64,000 bases of DNA, taken from NCBI RefSeq assembly GCF_032118995.1, contig NC_092649.1, positions 23,791,332 to 23,855,331 on the forward strand, in the 5' to 3' direction. The position numbers were made by a program, and so were the translations under genes. Position 1 is the stretch's first letter. The number at the start of each line of letters is the position of its first letter. Below the pieces are notes generated by a model. It was not told the origin of the DNA and ran no database searches. It worked only from the letters and a program-made list of their open reading frames with translations. Source of the DNA: Asterias amurensis (lineage: Eukaryota > Echinodermata > Asteroidea > Forcipulatida > Asteriidae). Below are positions 10,856 to 27,408 of the stretch, piece after piece.

Positions 10856-11255
10856 TTAAAGGAATACGTTGCCTTGGATCGGACGAGTTGGTCTATGAAA
10901 AGCGTTTGAAACCGTTTGTTATGAAATGTATATGGTTAGAAAGATGTTTGAAAAGTAGAATATAATGATCCACACAAGTATTGCTCAAAATTGGACGGTT
11001 TTCATTTTACGTCACGAACCAACACGGTCGGCCATTTATCAGGTTTATAGGAGTCAAATTTTTTACTCCCATAAATGGCCGACCATGTATGTCGACGAGG
11101 TAAAACGAAAACCATGCAATTTCGAGGAATATTTGTGTAGATCATTGTATTCTACTTTTACAACATCTTTCTAACCATATCGATTTTATAACAAACGGTT
11201 ACAGAACGCTTTTCAAAGACCATTTCGACCGGTCCAAGGCAACGTGTTCCTTTAA
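10856..11255. mobile_element. Family B element, copy 2
   Basis: 400 bp between TTAA sites with ends AGGAATACGTTGCCTTGG and CCAAGGCAACGTGTTCCT. The internal CCATAAATGGCCGACC palindrome is shared with the copies at 2071 and 35632. Confidence 0.8.
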
Positions 11256-11382
11256 TGATTATAGCAAATAAAGTTTTCAAAATAGTCTATGGTATTGAAT
11301 CATAGAGTACTTGTAAAAACTACTTTACGACTGATTGTAGTCAATAGACATTGCATGTGTATTTAACCATTGGACATTCAAA

Positions 11383-11765
11383 TAATAATAATAAGCAATC
11401 CCTCGATGTCGAGGAATAATGTATGTTCTCCACAGAATAAACTAAGTTATTAGGGTTGAGGTAGCTGGTGCCAAAGGTGACTCCGTCGATGACTCAAAAG
11501 TCCGATCCTTGAGCCACATACTCTCAGGCAGATGTCACAGGTTGTAGTTATAGGAAGGGTTGGACCATATACATGTATGGAGATGTCTCTCACGTTCCCT
11601 CTCCTTTCGCTGCTGACGCTTAGCTGTTGCCTGAGCTAGTCGATTCATTTCAAAACTAGCCGTGCCTCTGTGCAACAGTTGCCTCAATGATGCTCAATCT
11701 GCTGTCAGGTTCTCCCAGGGGGCAGTACTTTTGTAGCGATGCTTTTACGGACATTCAAATACAAG
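11383..11765 (-). mobile_element. LINE 3' end encoding a terminal C2H2-type zinc finger, ATT tail
   Basis: The minus strand reads ...TTTCDICLRVCGSRIGL, LSHRRSHLWHQL and a stop. This CxxC...HxxxH finger closes the ORF of several LINE groups. About 110 bp of 3' UTR follow, ending in the ATT run at 11383-11395. The finger sequence is intact but the rest of the element is missing. It lies between TMEM43 and the coiled-coil gene. Confidence 0.65.
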
Positions 11766-11949
11766 GCGCCCAAAAGGCGAGTCATTTGGTTTGATTTGGA
11801 AAAAGTGTTTTCAAAGGGAAAACCAATCCTATGACATACAACATTGTAGCAGTGATTGCACCTAGTTCATTATTAAGGTCAGAGCTGCCAACACTCCACA
11901 CAGCTGGACAAATGGTCCAATGAAAATAAACCAATCTTTTCATAATAAT
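11766..11949. other. Unassigned intergenic DNA
   Basis: I see no gene or repeat boundary that I can support here. Confidence 0.3.
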
Positions 11950-12280
11950 TTTGTTTTTACCCATACACCAATGTGTGTTAGCACCGATACTCAGTACTTT
12001 CCGGAGTCCTGTGAAAAAATATTACAGGCATGATACCCGGATGGGATTCGAACCCACGACCCTTGCAATTCTAGAGCAGTGTCTTACCAACTAGACTACC
12101 GAGGTTGCCCGGCAGCTAGAGGCAGTTCGAATCCTATGTTTTGGCAGCGGGTACCGCAACGATATAAGAGATGTTAAATTTGCATCGGGGATAAAGAATA
12201 TTAATTTTGGTTTTTACCCATACTCCGATGTGTGTTAGCACTGTATACTCAGTACTTTCCCAGGCCCTGTGAAAAAATCT
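11950..12280 (-). mobile_element. tRNA-derived SINE, family 1 (one long copy plus a 3' fragment)
   Basis: The minus strand starts near 12110 with a tRNA-like head (GGTAGTCTAGTTGGTAAGAC as A-box region, GGGTTCGAATCCCATCC as B box), then a body ending GTGTATGGGTAAAAAC at about 11950. A second 3' part lies at 12206-12277. The head cannot form a good anticodon arm. Related pieces are at 24733-24829 and 32091-32228. Confidence 0.75.
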
Positions 12281-12616
12281 CTCTTACAGTTTGTCCATGT
12301 TCAAATGGACACATTTGTAAGCCTCTGTGATTATGGACACTTTTCCTGTGATGTTCAATATAGTTTTGAATATTTTGCACAAAATCTCCCCCCTTGCGTG
12401 GCAGCTCAGTAATAAAAACAGTGTTCATTGCTTTGTTTGTTTGATAGCATTGTATTATTTATTTCTCTGTACAAAGATAAACAACATGTACATTATTATT
12501 TTTGCATACCATCAGAATGTCAGAGTATATTTTGTAACTTTTGTTTGGACATGAATATTTTGTATAAATTGTGATTGACTTGGCTAATAAGCTCATTATT
12601 GTTTTTGGTTTTTGGT

Positions 12617-12720
12617 TACCGATCCAGTAGGCTCCGCCCACAACGCACGTGTAACCTTTATTGCATTGTGATTGGTCAATACACAGTGGGGCGGAGCTTA
12701 GTGGATCGGTCTATTTGTAT
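12617..12720. mobile_element. Short inverted-repeat element related to family M
   Basis: GATCCAGTAGGCTCCGCCC on the left mirrors GGGGCGGAGCTTAGTGGATC on the right around TTGTGATTGGTCAAT. About 100 bp, non-coding, a shortened relative of 4180-4420. Confidence 0.6.
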
Positions 12721-12818
12721 TGTAGCTCATTGACTCTGAATCTGGAGGTTCTGATTGTACTATGTTGTTTGTCTGTTAGATTTGTAGTGTAATCCACAGC
12801 TGGTTTATGTTTTGGGGT

Positions 12819-13252
12819 ATTTTCAGACAGCGTACTAAGTTAGACCCGAACCTGTTTAACTTTGAGGTGGTTGTAAAAAGTTGTTCCCATTGCGTTCAGA
12901 CAGCACTGAGTTAAACCCGATACGGTTTATCTTTGGTTGTAAGAGGTCAAAGCAAACGCGACCCCGTTACTCTAACATCCTGTTTATTGTCCTGTTCATT
13001 GGTCACCGTGTGTTTACATAATGATTACAGAGGTCAATGGGTCATCTGTTGTGAGTTAAACCGGATGTGGTCTTTTTTATTTTGTCTACACACAGTGTTA
13101 AGAGATAAACTCGAAGCGGTCTAAAGATAAACCCCTTCGCTGGACGGTCTATCTTTTGTGGGTTGAACTCTATTCAGTCTATCTTTAGTACTGTTCAGAC
13201 ACACAGAGTTGGACCCTGCGTTAAAATGACTTTAGTACTGTGTCTGAACATG
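12819..13252. mobile_element. Degenerate inverted-repeat element
   Basis: Ends TTTTCAGACAGCGTACTAA and TTAGTACTGTGTCTGAACA are inverted relatives. Inside are repeated AGTTAAACC(C/G)GA and AGATAAAC motifs. About 430 bp, no coding content. Confidence 0.5.
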
Positions 13253-15466
13253 GAGGTAGAAGTAGAACTGAACGACCTCATATAATATACAACTTGTTCC
13301 GATGTACTTGAACAGTTACTTGAATCAGAATCCTTCCAAGTGCTAAGATATTTGATTGCATGCAAAGGAACCAAAACAACCAAACGGTAATCAATTCATT
13401 ATTGAAACATAGAAGAAACACAATTTGAAATCAAACAGCTGGCACCCATTTATTTACAAAAACAATGCTCTGTAAGCTCAACTACTGATGTTTACACACT
13501 AACTTAGCACAAGTGTAATTCAAGCTAAACAAGTATTTGCACACATTTGATCTTAAATAAAAAGTTTTTATGAATATGCAAAAATTGCTGTCAATTATTA
13601 TTTTTGACAAACTGTTATTCAATAAAAAGGACCGAACTCTTTACATGTTATAGACCTGATAGAAATATGTCATTGTTTAAAAATGGTATAACATGATTGT
13701 TAATAATTGAAAAACTAACATGAAGTGCTTGGATTGTGATTTTCACATAATTAATACATGTATGTGAAGTAATATCAAAACAATAAAATATGCATTACAT
13801 CATAAAAATGCTGACATATTATCTATAGATACAATGAAATACATGTCACCTTATAAATAATTGTTTGTCGTTAAAGGTGACATCAAATGTCAAACATCTA
13901 CTAACTAGTAAGTCATCCCAAGAGATGTTAATTTTCCAAACTAATGTAAAACATATTGTTTTGACAAATCAAAAACATTTCTCTTTTCATCAACAAATGT
14001 TTAGGAAGATATTTTATGTTGTGACGATTTACTTGGCACCCCTCACTACCCCTGTTATCTTTCTTGACAGTTTGTTGTCCGCCACTGCTTTCCAATAATA
14101 TCTATGTACCCTGTAGTGTTTAAAGCTAAATGCTGTGCTTCCATTTTAATATCAAATATCCTGAAAACTCCTCGTACAATTTATCTAGTGTAACATAGAA
14201 TAATGCTACAAAAATACATGTATATAAATTGCTACTCAAAAAAAAAAAGCATAACATGCTACTCATTATTACCAATCAGTGTTATTTAATTTGCTATGCA
14301 AAATTGGTGGACAAAATAGTTCCGTGTACACAGTTGTTTTAATTATTCAAACCAATGGACGTTACTTACCTAAATTATAACTCTGCTCTTAGTTTCCCTT
14401 TTTTCCCACAAAGCAAGATTTTACCGACAGAACAATTCTTTTAACTTGTGATTAGTAGTTAAGCGATTTCTAGCCATAAAGATCTTGCTCTGTGTGTGGA
14501 CAAATAGTTGTTTGTGCTGTAACATTTACCTTTACTTGAAACTACATATTTAGAACTACTTGTACAATACGCAATGCAATCTACATGTATGAGCATTTAG
14601 AAACACTCGAACATGCCAAACTGTGACGTTTGAAGCTTTGCCTGGTGTGGACAACAAGAAGAAACTATAAGTAGTAAGCTTGCAGGTACAACCATGTATA
14701 AATATGAGGAGTTAGCTCTAAAAAGAGCCCCTGTGGCACTGACGTCTCAACCAGTATACTCTGCTCATCTCCTTAACATGAGCAGAGTGTATACTGTTGA
14801 AACATTGAGACCACACCAGCCTTTTTTTCAGAGCAAACACTCCTCCCAAGAGATTTACACTTGTTTGTACAGGCTGCAAGTTTACTACAGTTCTAGCTAC
14901 TTCTTATGCCAAACTGTGCTGAACTGTATTTCAATGTACTTTTCAAATCAAGGTTATGCTGTATAATGATAACCTTTTGCAGTGTATACGTAGTATTAGG
15001 CTATTTCCCTTCAAAGATAACAGAATATGCTATTATTTAAATAACTATGTACAAGGCTTTCCATTCTTAATGTACAATTTTACAAATACTGTAATTTTTG
15101 TTCAGTTTTCTTTTTTTCATATACTTTAAACATCAACTTTTATTTGTTGTTGTATTACATACTGTAGATAGAGTTACAATAAAGTAATGTTTCTTACATG
15201 TTGAAACATTCTGAAGCCATGTTGTGGACATACCTTGTAAAAGATTTAATGTTTGGACTTGGTGGGTGGGTAGAAATTACTCCAGTTTAAATTGGCATCA
15301 TTTTACATTGGGTGTAATGCAAAATACAACACTATCCGTTGCGTACATTTACACAGGTTTATGCACCATGATTAACAGAGAATTAAGTCATTATTCCCAC
15401 TGTTGGTCACTCCAACATTTGGTTACCTTTTTGGGGTGGATTTAGAATGAGGTTTAATGCCAGGAG
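13253..15466. other. Unassigned AT-rich intergenic DNA
   Basis: I found no exon with supportable splice sites. It holds a 17-bp inverted pair around 14755-14795 (CAGTATACTCTGCTCAT and its complement with a 2-base bulge, loop CTCCTTAAC), within a longer imperfect inverted repeat based on GTCTCAA. The region could contain distal untranslated exons of either neighbour. Confidence 0.35.
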
Positions 15467-15860
15467 TTAAAGACAGTGGACACTATTGGTAAATGTCAAA
15501 GAGCAGTCTTCTCACTTGGTGTATCTCAACATACATGACATATGCATCAAATAACAAACCTGTGAAAATTTTAGCTCGATTGGTCGTCGGAGTCGGAGAT
15601 AACAATGAAAGAAAAAACACCCTTGTCACATGAAGTTGTGTGCTTTCAGATGCTTGATTTCGAGACCTCAAATTCTAAGATTGAGGTCTCGAAATCAAAC
15701 CCATGGAAAATTACTTCTTTCTCAATAACTACGTCACTTCATAGGGAGCTGTTTCTCACAATGTTTTATACCATCAACCTCTTCCCATTACTCGTAACCA
15801 AGTAAGGTTTTATGCTAATAATTATTTTGAGTAATTACCAATAGTGTCCACTGCCTTTAA
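15467..15860 (+). mobile_element. Family A element, copy 3
   Basis: 394 bp between TTAA borders. Left end AAAGACAGTGGACACTATTG, right end CCAATAGTGTCCACTGCC, internal GAGACCTCAAATTCTAAGA palindrome. Complete, non-coding. Confidence 0.8.
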
Positions 15861-17066
15861 TACATAGCTATATATTATTATATTCATGTAAATATTGTTC
15901 AATATTCAACATGGTTCTTGACATTGAAGTTTCTTCTCAATGTCAGAGAATGTCAGAGTTACTAGCATAAGTTGGGTTCTCATTACCAGATATGTATTCA
16001 CATTCTACAGTTTCATTATTATTTGTGGCTGCATCTGCCACAACATAACTTATAATAACTGAGTATCAACTTGTTTACATTTTTATAAGGGGATAAATAA
16101 AAGTTAATCTTATTAAAGTCAAACTCAAAAATATTATAGACTTTTAAATCTGATGAAAATAAAAAAGATGTGATCAATTAAGGGGAAAAGGGAAAAACCT
16201 GTCATTTTAAAACACGCGCACAAAGCCAAGCTGTAACATGGTAACAACCTATGTTTTACATTTGACACATATTTTTTTCTCGTAATCCATCATCGAGAAA
16301 ACATATTTAAAACATTTTAAGTATTTAACCGATACAAAACCTCACACTTATTTACATTGCTCTATCCATACACTTGGCTATTTACACAAACATTTAATGC
16401 CAATTACAAATGTAGATGTACTGTGACAGAGGACTGCCATTTAATAACAGATACAGCAGCTTACTACTCACGGTAATAATCTCCCATATTTTACTTTGAT
16501 AACGTCGTTATACTTACCCAAAACATAATGTATTCTAACATTCTTAATGCTATTCCTCTCTTTATAAGGTTAAAATGCTGATTAATTTGTGTCAATTTAA
16601 AAAAAATTGTGATTTTCACAATTGATGAATTAATTCAACATGCCATCAACTCCACGTTCCATGATTGGTTGCAATCGTTTGTTACTTGATTCAAGTTATG
16701 TGCCTTAATCATATGTCATTTCAACTGTAGACGACTAAGACTTCTAAATATTTTATATGCAAAATCAACCACAAATTCATTGCTGAAACCAATTAGATAG
16801 GCCCTAGTCCTCTGCAAATAGTAATGAAATCATGCAAGTATATATTATTGCATGAAGCAGATAAACTGGTAATGCATACATATTTAAATGGCTGGAATAA
16901 TTCTGAAAGTAACGACTTTCAATGCCAGATAATGACTGGCAGAGTATTGGATTTAACATGTAAAAGTCAGTGCATTTTGGAGCCATATTGAGGTACAATA
17001 ATAACAATGCTTTAGTAATGCTGATGAGCACCATACATGTGGTCTTCATTTTGCTATAAATTCAGG
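15861..17066. other. Unassigned DNA 3' of the coiled-coil gene
   Basis: AT-rich sequence with no recognisable gene or repeat. It lies downstream of the minus-strand gene, beyond its probable poly(A) signal at 17067-17072. Confidence 0.35.
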
Positions 17067-17072
17067 TTTATT
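17067..17072 (-). terminator. Probable poly(A) signal of the coiled-coil gene
   Basis: AATAAA on the minus strand about 65 bases after the stop codon at 17135-17137, in the sense of the gene. The position suits a short 3' UTR; cDNA would decide. Confidence 0.5.
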
Positions 17073-17134
17073 GCAGAAAGTTTACAATGCTCTATATTTT
17101 GGACATAAATTATTTGCTGACTAATGGTAGATTG

Positions 17135-20100
17135 TTACCGTAGTGTCTGACTCCAGTTGATGGGATTATATCGCAGTAGTTCCCCCTCCTGTTGGTTTGT
17201 CTGTACTCTTACCATCTTCAACTGTTGTTCTTTTATTTCCATTAACTGCAGGAAACAAAATAAACTTTGTTAAAATTACAACTCCTTTAAGGAACTGGTC
17301 CAGTTACTGGACACTATTGGTAATTACTCAAAATAATTATAAGCACAAAACCTTTTGATAACAAGGAATGGGGAGCTGTTGATAGTATAAAACATTGTGA
17401 GAAACGGCTCCCTCTGAAGTGACGTAGTTTTCGTGAAAGAAGTAATTTTCCGCGAATTTGATTTCGAGACCTCAAAATTAGATTTTGAGGTCTCGAAATC
17501 AAGCATCTGAAAACACACAACCTTTCATGACAAGGGTGTTTTTTCTTTCATTATTATCTCCCAACTTCGACGACCAATTGAGCTCAAATTTTTCACAAAT
17601 TTGTTATTTTATGCATATGTTGAGATACACTGTCCAAGTGAGAAGATTGGTCTTAGACAATTACCAATAGTGTCCAATGTCTTAAAATATGAAACTGGTG
17701 CTAGTGATACCTGTGATTTAGTAACTTTTAGTTGGCATCTGACATGTCTGAGCCCATTAGTTCAATCAACGTACACACGTGTCAGTCTTCCTCTTGTCGT
17801 TCTTTCTATGATAGCTGTTGTCGATGCATAATTTTTGAAATAACTGAGATGTCAGAAATCTTATAAATCTATATATTCACTCTTTCCCTAAAGTTAAAAA
17901 TAGTGGAAAGTTTCTAATTTTGGAACTTTATCCATTGCATAGTGGTGCCTCGTATAAAAATAAAAGAAATGTCACTTTAACAAATGTAATCATAGTTACA
18001 TCTAGCATATTTCCATCACTTTACCATTGATACAAAACGCTACAGGACAGTTCAGGTACACATGTGTGACATTTGCATTTTCACATAGTGACTTACATGA
18101 TACATGTTTGATCTGGGCCCAATTGCATGGCTTTGCTCACCGTAAGCAGAGAATCTGCACTAACGGAAGCAGGGAATTCTGCATTTATGCCATTATGTAT
18201 TTCAAGGGTTAAAAGGGAATTTTTGTTTGTGAGCGTGCATACTCCATGTTACTAAGCTTGCGCGATATCGATTTATTTTATTCACGATATATCGTTTACA
18301 AATATCACGATATTCGATATAATCACGATTAATTAAATTTGACATCATCAGTCTTAGAAGAGCCAGTCATAGCATAAGAGAGGTGTTCTAATGACCTATT
18401 CTTCTGGTTTTACTCCAAACCTATGGGGTGCAAGATGTCTCGGCTAAGAAATGCATCGCGATACTTAATCGATATTGCGATACTTAATCGATATCGCAAT
18501 ATAAATATCGATATTTAGATTAAAACCAAATCGATCCGATATCGAAATAGCGATATTCGATAATATCGTGGTATCGCCCAAGTTTATATGTTACTACATT
18601 TGTACATGTAGACATTCTTCGCTTCACAGCTAGCACAGAGAATGGTGATAGTAAGCGCAGAGCCATGAAATTGGACCGGGCTGGTATTACTTAGGTAGCA
18701 TAGCATTTTTACAGAATTACCCTTCTGCGATAGTGGACCATGAAAACCAAACATTACAACAAATTATATTTTTAAAACAAGTCACAGGCACACGGTCAAA
18801 ACACAAACCGGAGTATTATGGCACCTTATCAATAGTTTGTGATGTCATTAGTTGATCAATATCTTAACTTTTGATATTTCTACGATATCAAATAAAATAC
18901 AGTCTATTTTCTGCACAATGTATTTCCCATCTGATGACTGCAGAGCCAAATCATTCTTACCTTTTTGTTCTCATCTCTAAATTGCCGAAGATATGTGGAT
19001 TTTTTCTGAAATGCTGTTTGATCATCTTGTAAGCATCTCTTATCGTATCCAATAGCTCGATCACTTTCCTCCATTCGCTCAGTAAGACAACGTCGATAGT
19101 TTGCATCTCGGTCAGTCATCTGACTCTTCAGAACTTCTCGAATGTGTTTCCTGAAATAAAAAGGAAAGATTATCAGATTGGGCTTATAGCTTAAATACCA
19201 CGTTTTTGAATGGCCACTGGACAGTGTCACTGGTGACCATATAACTACATCAACATTGTATAATGCAGGTTGTTTGTAAACCAATACCAAAGATCAACAT
19301 GTTTTCTCCTAAACATAACTTTCTAGCCATTAGTAATTTGTTTTGCAAGTGATGGGCGTAATCAGTTTGGACTTTAATAATGCTTTCTTACAGATATCAA
19401 TGTCTTGTATTTTTGTCTGGTCTTGTTTCTCTGAAGCACAATCTGACCATTGGAAAGCCTTATTGTTTAGCAGATCATTGAATGAGAGTAAGGAAAAGAA
19501 ATTGCATATTAAGTGAGTCCGATATAATGATAATGCATCCTACACAGGATGACTGAGCCAAAATGAATGTACAAATAACCATAGCCAGCTAATCTACTAA
19601 CCCCCAAATAAGTGCTGGGTTTACAGGTTTACCTGAAGCACAAAAAGTCTGCAATCCGTGTACTGTGTAGCTTTAAAAGAAACCATAGTTTGTGATATAC
19701 TTGCTTACTTTCATAGTCTTGTTACAATTGAGACATTTTACTCACTCACTGGCTTGCCCAACAACCACCCAAGATTTCAAAGCACTTAGTATCTTGGGTT
19801 TTACACATGCTAGCACTACATGTAGCAGGTCACACCTAAAACTACTTCGCTTCTGCAATTCATGTTTAATATGAACCCAGCTTAAATGTCACCTCCATCC
19901 TGTGCACTTTTTATGTTCATCGCCGCCATTGGTTTTGGACTGGGTGCCGAGTTTGAAATGAAAATGTGCCCAATTTGCATGGTGCTGAGTTTGCTAGGTG
20001 AAAAAGTGAGCAGCTTTCTATCTTTCGTGTAGTGTAACACTTCATGTAGGTTTCTTGGTCTGATATGCAGCTTGCTGATTTGTTTGCAACTCGACCTGAA

Positions 20101-20493
20101 TGTAACAGACGGATATCTTGACTTTTTAGCTTACCTGTAATCTTCTTGCTCCACCTTGGAGCCATAAAATGGCTTCATCCATTTGTTATGAGACTTATGG
20201 TACTGTTCCCTCTTCATTAGCAGACTTCTTAAATCATTCTGGTAATGAGAGTCTGTAGTTTCTAGAGTCATTGTTCTACTCAGTCTTGGAGGTCGGAGTG
20301 GATTTAATCGAGGCAATGGTCGCTCTCCATTTGCACTCTGTAGTAACCTCTCATCCCAAGATTTAGATAATCCTTTGGCTTCTCCTCCAATGAATGTCTT
20401 GGAGTTTGAACGATGAACCATGCTTGGTGGTTGGGAAGATGGAAGAACATTGACTGGTGTCTCCAGTGTGGTTAATCTAGGAAGGGTTGTCAT
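17135..20493 (-). CDS. Unrecognised coiled-coil protein, 219 aa, candidate ciliary protein
   Basis: Three coding exons on the minus strand: 20493-20135 (ATG), 19150-18961 and 17245-17135 (stop). All borders are GT-AG and phases match, giving 660 nt. The protein has a basic, proline-rich N terminus (RPLPRLNPLRPPRLSR at about 58-73), then a long charged helical region with heptad-like spacing (LRSLLMKREQYHKSHNKW, REVLKSQMTDRDANYRRCL, RDENKKLMEIKEQQLKMV), and ends in RYNPINWSQTLR. There is no signal peptide or membrane segment. I do not recognise the family; size and composition resemble small axonemal or microtubule-associated proteins. The start is preceded by an acceptor at 20542, so exon 1 has a 5' UTR of 48 bases and an upstream untranslated exon is likely (donor AG|GTAACT near 21360). 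It is head to head with RIBC2, which supports but does not prove a ciliary role. Confidence 0.8.
17300..17686 (-). mobile_element. Family A element, copy 4 (inverted), in intron
   Basis: Inverted ends TACTGGACACTATTGG and CCAATAGTGTCCAATG with internal GAGACCTCAAAATTAGATTT palindrome; TTAA at the borders is eroded. It lies in the last intron of the coiled-coil gene. Confidence 0.75.
18115..18690. mobile_element. Family F' element interrupted by a GATATC element
   Basis: Left part 18115-18252 (GGGCCCAATTGCATGGCTTTG, GTAAGCAGAGAATCTGCAC) and right part 18587-18690 (GCGCAGAGCCATGAAATTGG) are the two halves of one inverted-repeat element. The family D element lies between them. A similar element is at 39128-39343. 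Confidence 0.6.
18253..18586. mobile_element. GATATC-rich hAT-like element, family D, copy 2
   Basis: Ends TAAGCTTGCGCGATATCG and ATCGCCCAAGTTTA. Flanking CATGTTAC and TATGTTAC match at 7 of 8 bases, consistent with an 8-bp target duplication. It is inserted into family F'. Subterminal ATCGATATCG-type palindromes are dense. Confidence 0.75.
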
Positions 20494-20850
20494 GGTGATG
20501 GTTGGTTCTTGAGCAAGCTAAACCCTAAAAGGCACAAAGGCCTGTAGAAAAAGAACAAGAAAAGGTTACCATTGATTGAATATATACGGCAACGACCCTG
20601 CAAGGTTTTAATTGGATGTTTAAGAACGAGTCACTACTCTTTTATTCCCATTAATAAATGCCCTTAATAAACGTTACAAAATACAGTAAGGCCTATAAAC
20701 ACTTTAACAATTGAAAATTCGAGGTTTGAAATACTTTTTTCCAAAACTTTGTGAAGAATCTGTTTGATGCGCGTTGGTTGTGTGTACGCGCGCGCGCTTT
20801 AATAGATTACACGCTAATAGCTATGATTTTTTATGAATTGCGTTCCTATG

Positions 20851-21060
20851 GACCGTTCCGGCTTTCCACTAAGCTCCGCCCACCGCGCACGTGAGCAAGA
20901 CACGTGTACAAGCACTCCCAATGACATTCTGCAGATTCTGCCGCGCGTGCCAAATATACGGGCACGCATGACCGAGTTTGTCCGACCACAATCATTGCTG
21001 TGATTGGTCAAAATGGGTGAACGCGCACAGTTTGATTGACAGGCCGGATCAGTCCATTGG
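20851..21060. mobile_element. Family M element, copy 2
   Basis: Inverted copy of 4180-4420 with ends ATGGACCGTTCCG and CGGATCAGTCCAT. It lies upstream of the coiled-coil gene, between that gene's coding exon and its likely untranslated first exon. Confidence 0.7.
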
Positions 21061-21339
21061 TTGAGAGCGCGTTGTGCCAGTGTGCATAGGCTAAACAGAG
21101 CTCCAGTGTGCATTAACAAAAGGTTTATACACACCCACGTGACGCGCTCTCCACCAATAGGAGTAGAGAAACTGTCTGGGGTATTTATGAATTAATAATA
21201 AAAAATAACAAAATCATTTAGTTTTTGATTGTGAACAATTTTCCTGTTCTCTTCTTAATCTTACTGAAAGTGAAGTGAATGAAAACACATGACACCAGGA
21301 TTATTGTAAACTTTACTTTAAGTTTAGGTTTAGTAATAA

Positions 21340-25444
<4,105 letters not shown>

Positions 25445-26350
25445 ATCCCATCAACAGAGAGCTAAATGTAGATATTTTAACAAATTCCTGCTTTATGATG
25501 GTTTGCATTTAACAAAAGAAGTACATGCATTCAATTCCTGTTTTAATTTTCTAAAGTACACGTAATGATTCCTTCGTGATGAATATTACAAAATAAATTT
25601 CACCACCACTTGGGTTGAAGAAGAGGTTTAGCAATCTCCCCATAACTGGTATTAGTTTAGACAAATGTATGTTTGTTTTCGGTAAACAATTTTTGATACA
25701 GGAAAGCAAAATTTGCTGATGCACTTTCTCAGGATGTTAACGCCCATCAGTAAGGGCTAAATGGAGCAGCATAATCGGTCCACACTTGTGCAATGTTTCA
25801 ATGTTCCGTTTACAGTAAAATTTTAACATTGCATTGATACTACCTTGGCTTGATTTAACAAAACACAAGATTCATTTGAAAGATGTGTTGTCGCACTTTG
25901 CTTAGCATCTACGGTTCATTCACATCTTAACCACTGGGCCTAGGATTCTTGGAAGTTTTCCATGCTCGGTGACAGGATTAATTCTTTTCCCCGGAACTTG
26001 CGTAATAATTTGAAGGTGAGATGCGCTCAACATAAATTGCATTACCCTTGGCCATAAGCCAAGACCGACAGATGGCCGATATCATGCTAAATACAATGAT
26101 TAATAATGTTGGCAGCTATAAAAAAAATAAAAATTTCTACAACAAAAGGACCTAGGTCTGGAATGGAGGATTACACAATAACCCCATGAAAAAAAGGGAG
26201 ATCTCCAGCATGAGTTCCAGAACCCTTTGTCCCTCAGTGAGTGCCTGCAATGTGCACGCTACATTGTACACAATGGATCATCTGGTTCTGTTATTATTCC
26301 CATGATTCCTGTATTCCCGAGTGTGCCGGTAAAGTACTAAACACTTCATC
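25445..26350. other. RIBC2 3' UTR and flank
   Basis: Poly(A) signal AATAAA at 25592. Beyond it is AT-rich DNA with no recognisable gene. Confidence 0.4.
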
Positions 26351-26501
26351 TGGGGCCAATTTCTTAAAGCTGCTCATTAATGGCTGAAGTTGTGCTTACC
26401 GTGTGAGTTTCCATTTCATAGCGCTACTAACCATAAGTACATGAAAATGGAATGCATGCTCACCGCCAAGTGTTAAGCAGTGCTATGAAATTGGCCCCTG
26501 A
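26351..26501. mobile_element. Family F inverted-repeat element
   Basis: Ends GGGGCCAATTTCTTAAAGC and GTGCTATGAAATTGGCCCC, about 150 bp. Relatives are at 34056, 43852, 44066, 45045 and 62617. Confidence 0.65.
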
Positions 26502-27247
26502 TTGTACGTGGTTATGATCAATAATTTTATTAACTTTGTGAAACTGAGCCATGTTCTAGCTTTTTACCTCATTTTTTATGTGGCCATTTAGCAAGGTCAT
26601 TTTCATTGTAATTGTGTTCAAGGGCAATATTGTCAACTATGTTTGAAAATGAGCAACATAAAATATTCATAGCTGTATTTATAAATGAAGAAAGTGATAC
26701 AAGTTATACTTCCAGATGCTTCAGATTCACTGAAATTGTATTCTTTCATATTTCCTGACAATTGATCCGTCCATTTTTACTTTATTTTATTATTTACCAC
26801 TGTATGATTTAACTTTATGTAAATACATTTAAATACAAAAACTTATACAAATGACTCGAAGTACTTTTATTTGTGTACATGTGATGTTATTTTAATATTT
26901 AAGTATAGTTACAAAATCACCAAAACATATTGTTAAATTGAATTTTTTTCAATCAATATGAACAGTACATTATTGCACTTACAAATTGAATTGTAATTGG
27001 TCATGTTTGGGCAGATAACTATGATACAACATCTAGCACACAGTCGCACTTGGCTACAAATTCTTCATGGTCTACCATTATGTGGAGTCAAATAACTTGT
27101 ACATGTACATGTACTGATAAAAACCTGGTGGGGTTCTCACTCTACAGTTTTTTTCAGTCTCCTGAAAACAACCTAAGCAAATTAGTTGAAAGGTTGAGAA
27201 CAAGCCAGTCCAATCTTAGAGCCAGCATTTATTAAATTCTGTATCCT
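26502..27247. other. Unassigned intergenic DNA
   Basis: AT-rich; no gene or repeat recognised. Several AATAAA-like hexamers (for example near 26818) have no gene assigned to them. Confidence 0.3.
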
Positions 27248-27408
27248 TAAGGGCAAGTCACACTGCAGCGATAACGATCAAGTTAACATGGCACGCCCTC
27301 AATTGGTGGAATAAGCGAGCGCGGAACAATTCTAGTAATATAATGCGTTCTCTTTGCGTCATGATTGTTATCATTTTCGTTATCGCTGCAGTGTGACTGG
27401 CTCTTTAG
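27248..27408. mobile_element. Family G inverted-repeat element, copy 1
   Basis: AAGTCACACTGCAGCGATAACG and CGTTATCGCTGCAGTGTGACTG are near-perfect inverted ends of about 22 bp around a 115-bp centre. A related, almost fully palindromic copy is at 46021-46140. Confidence 0.75.
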
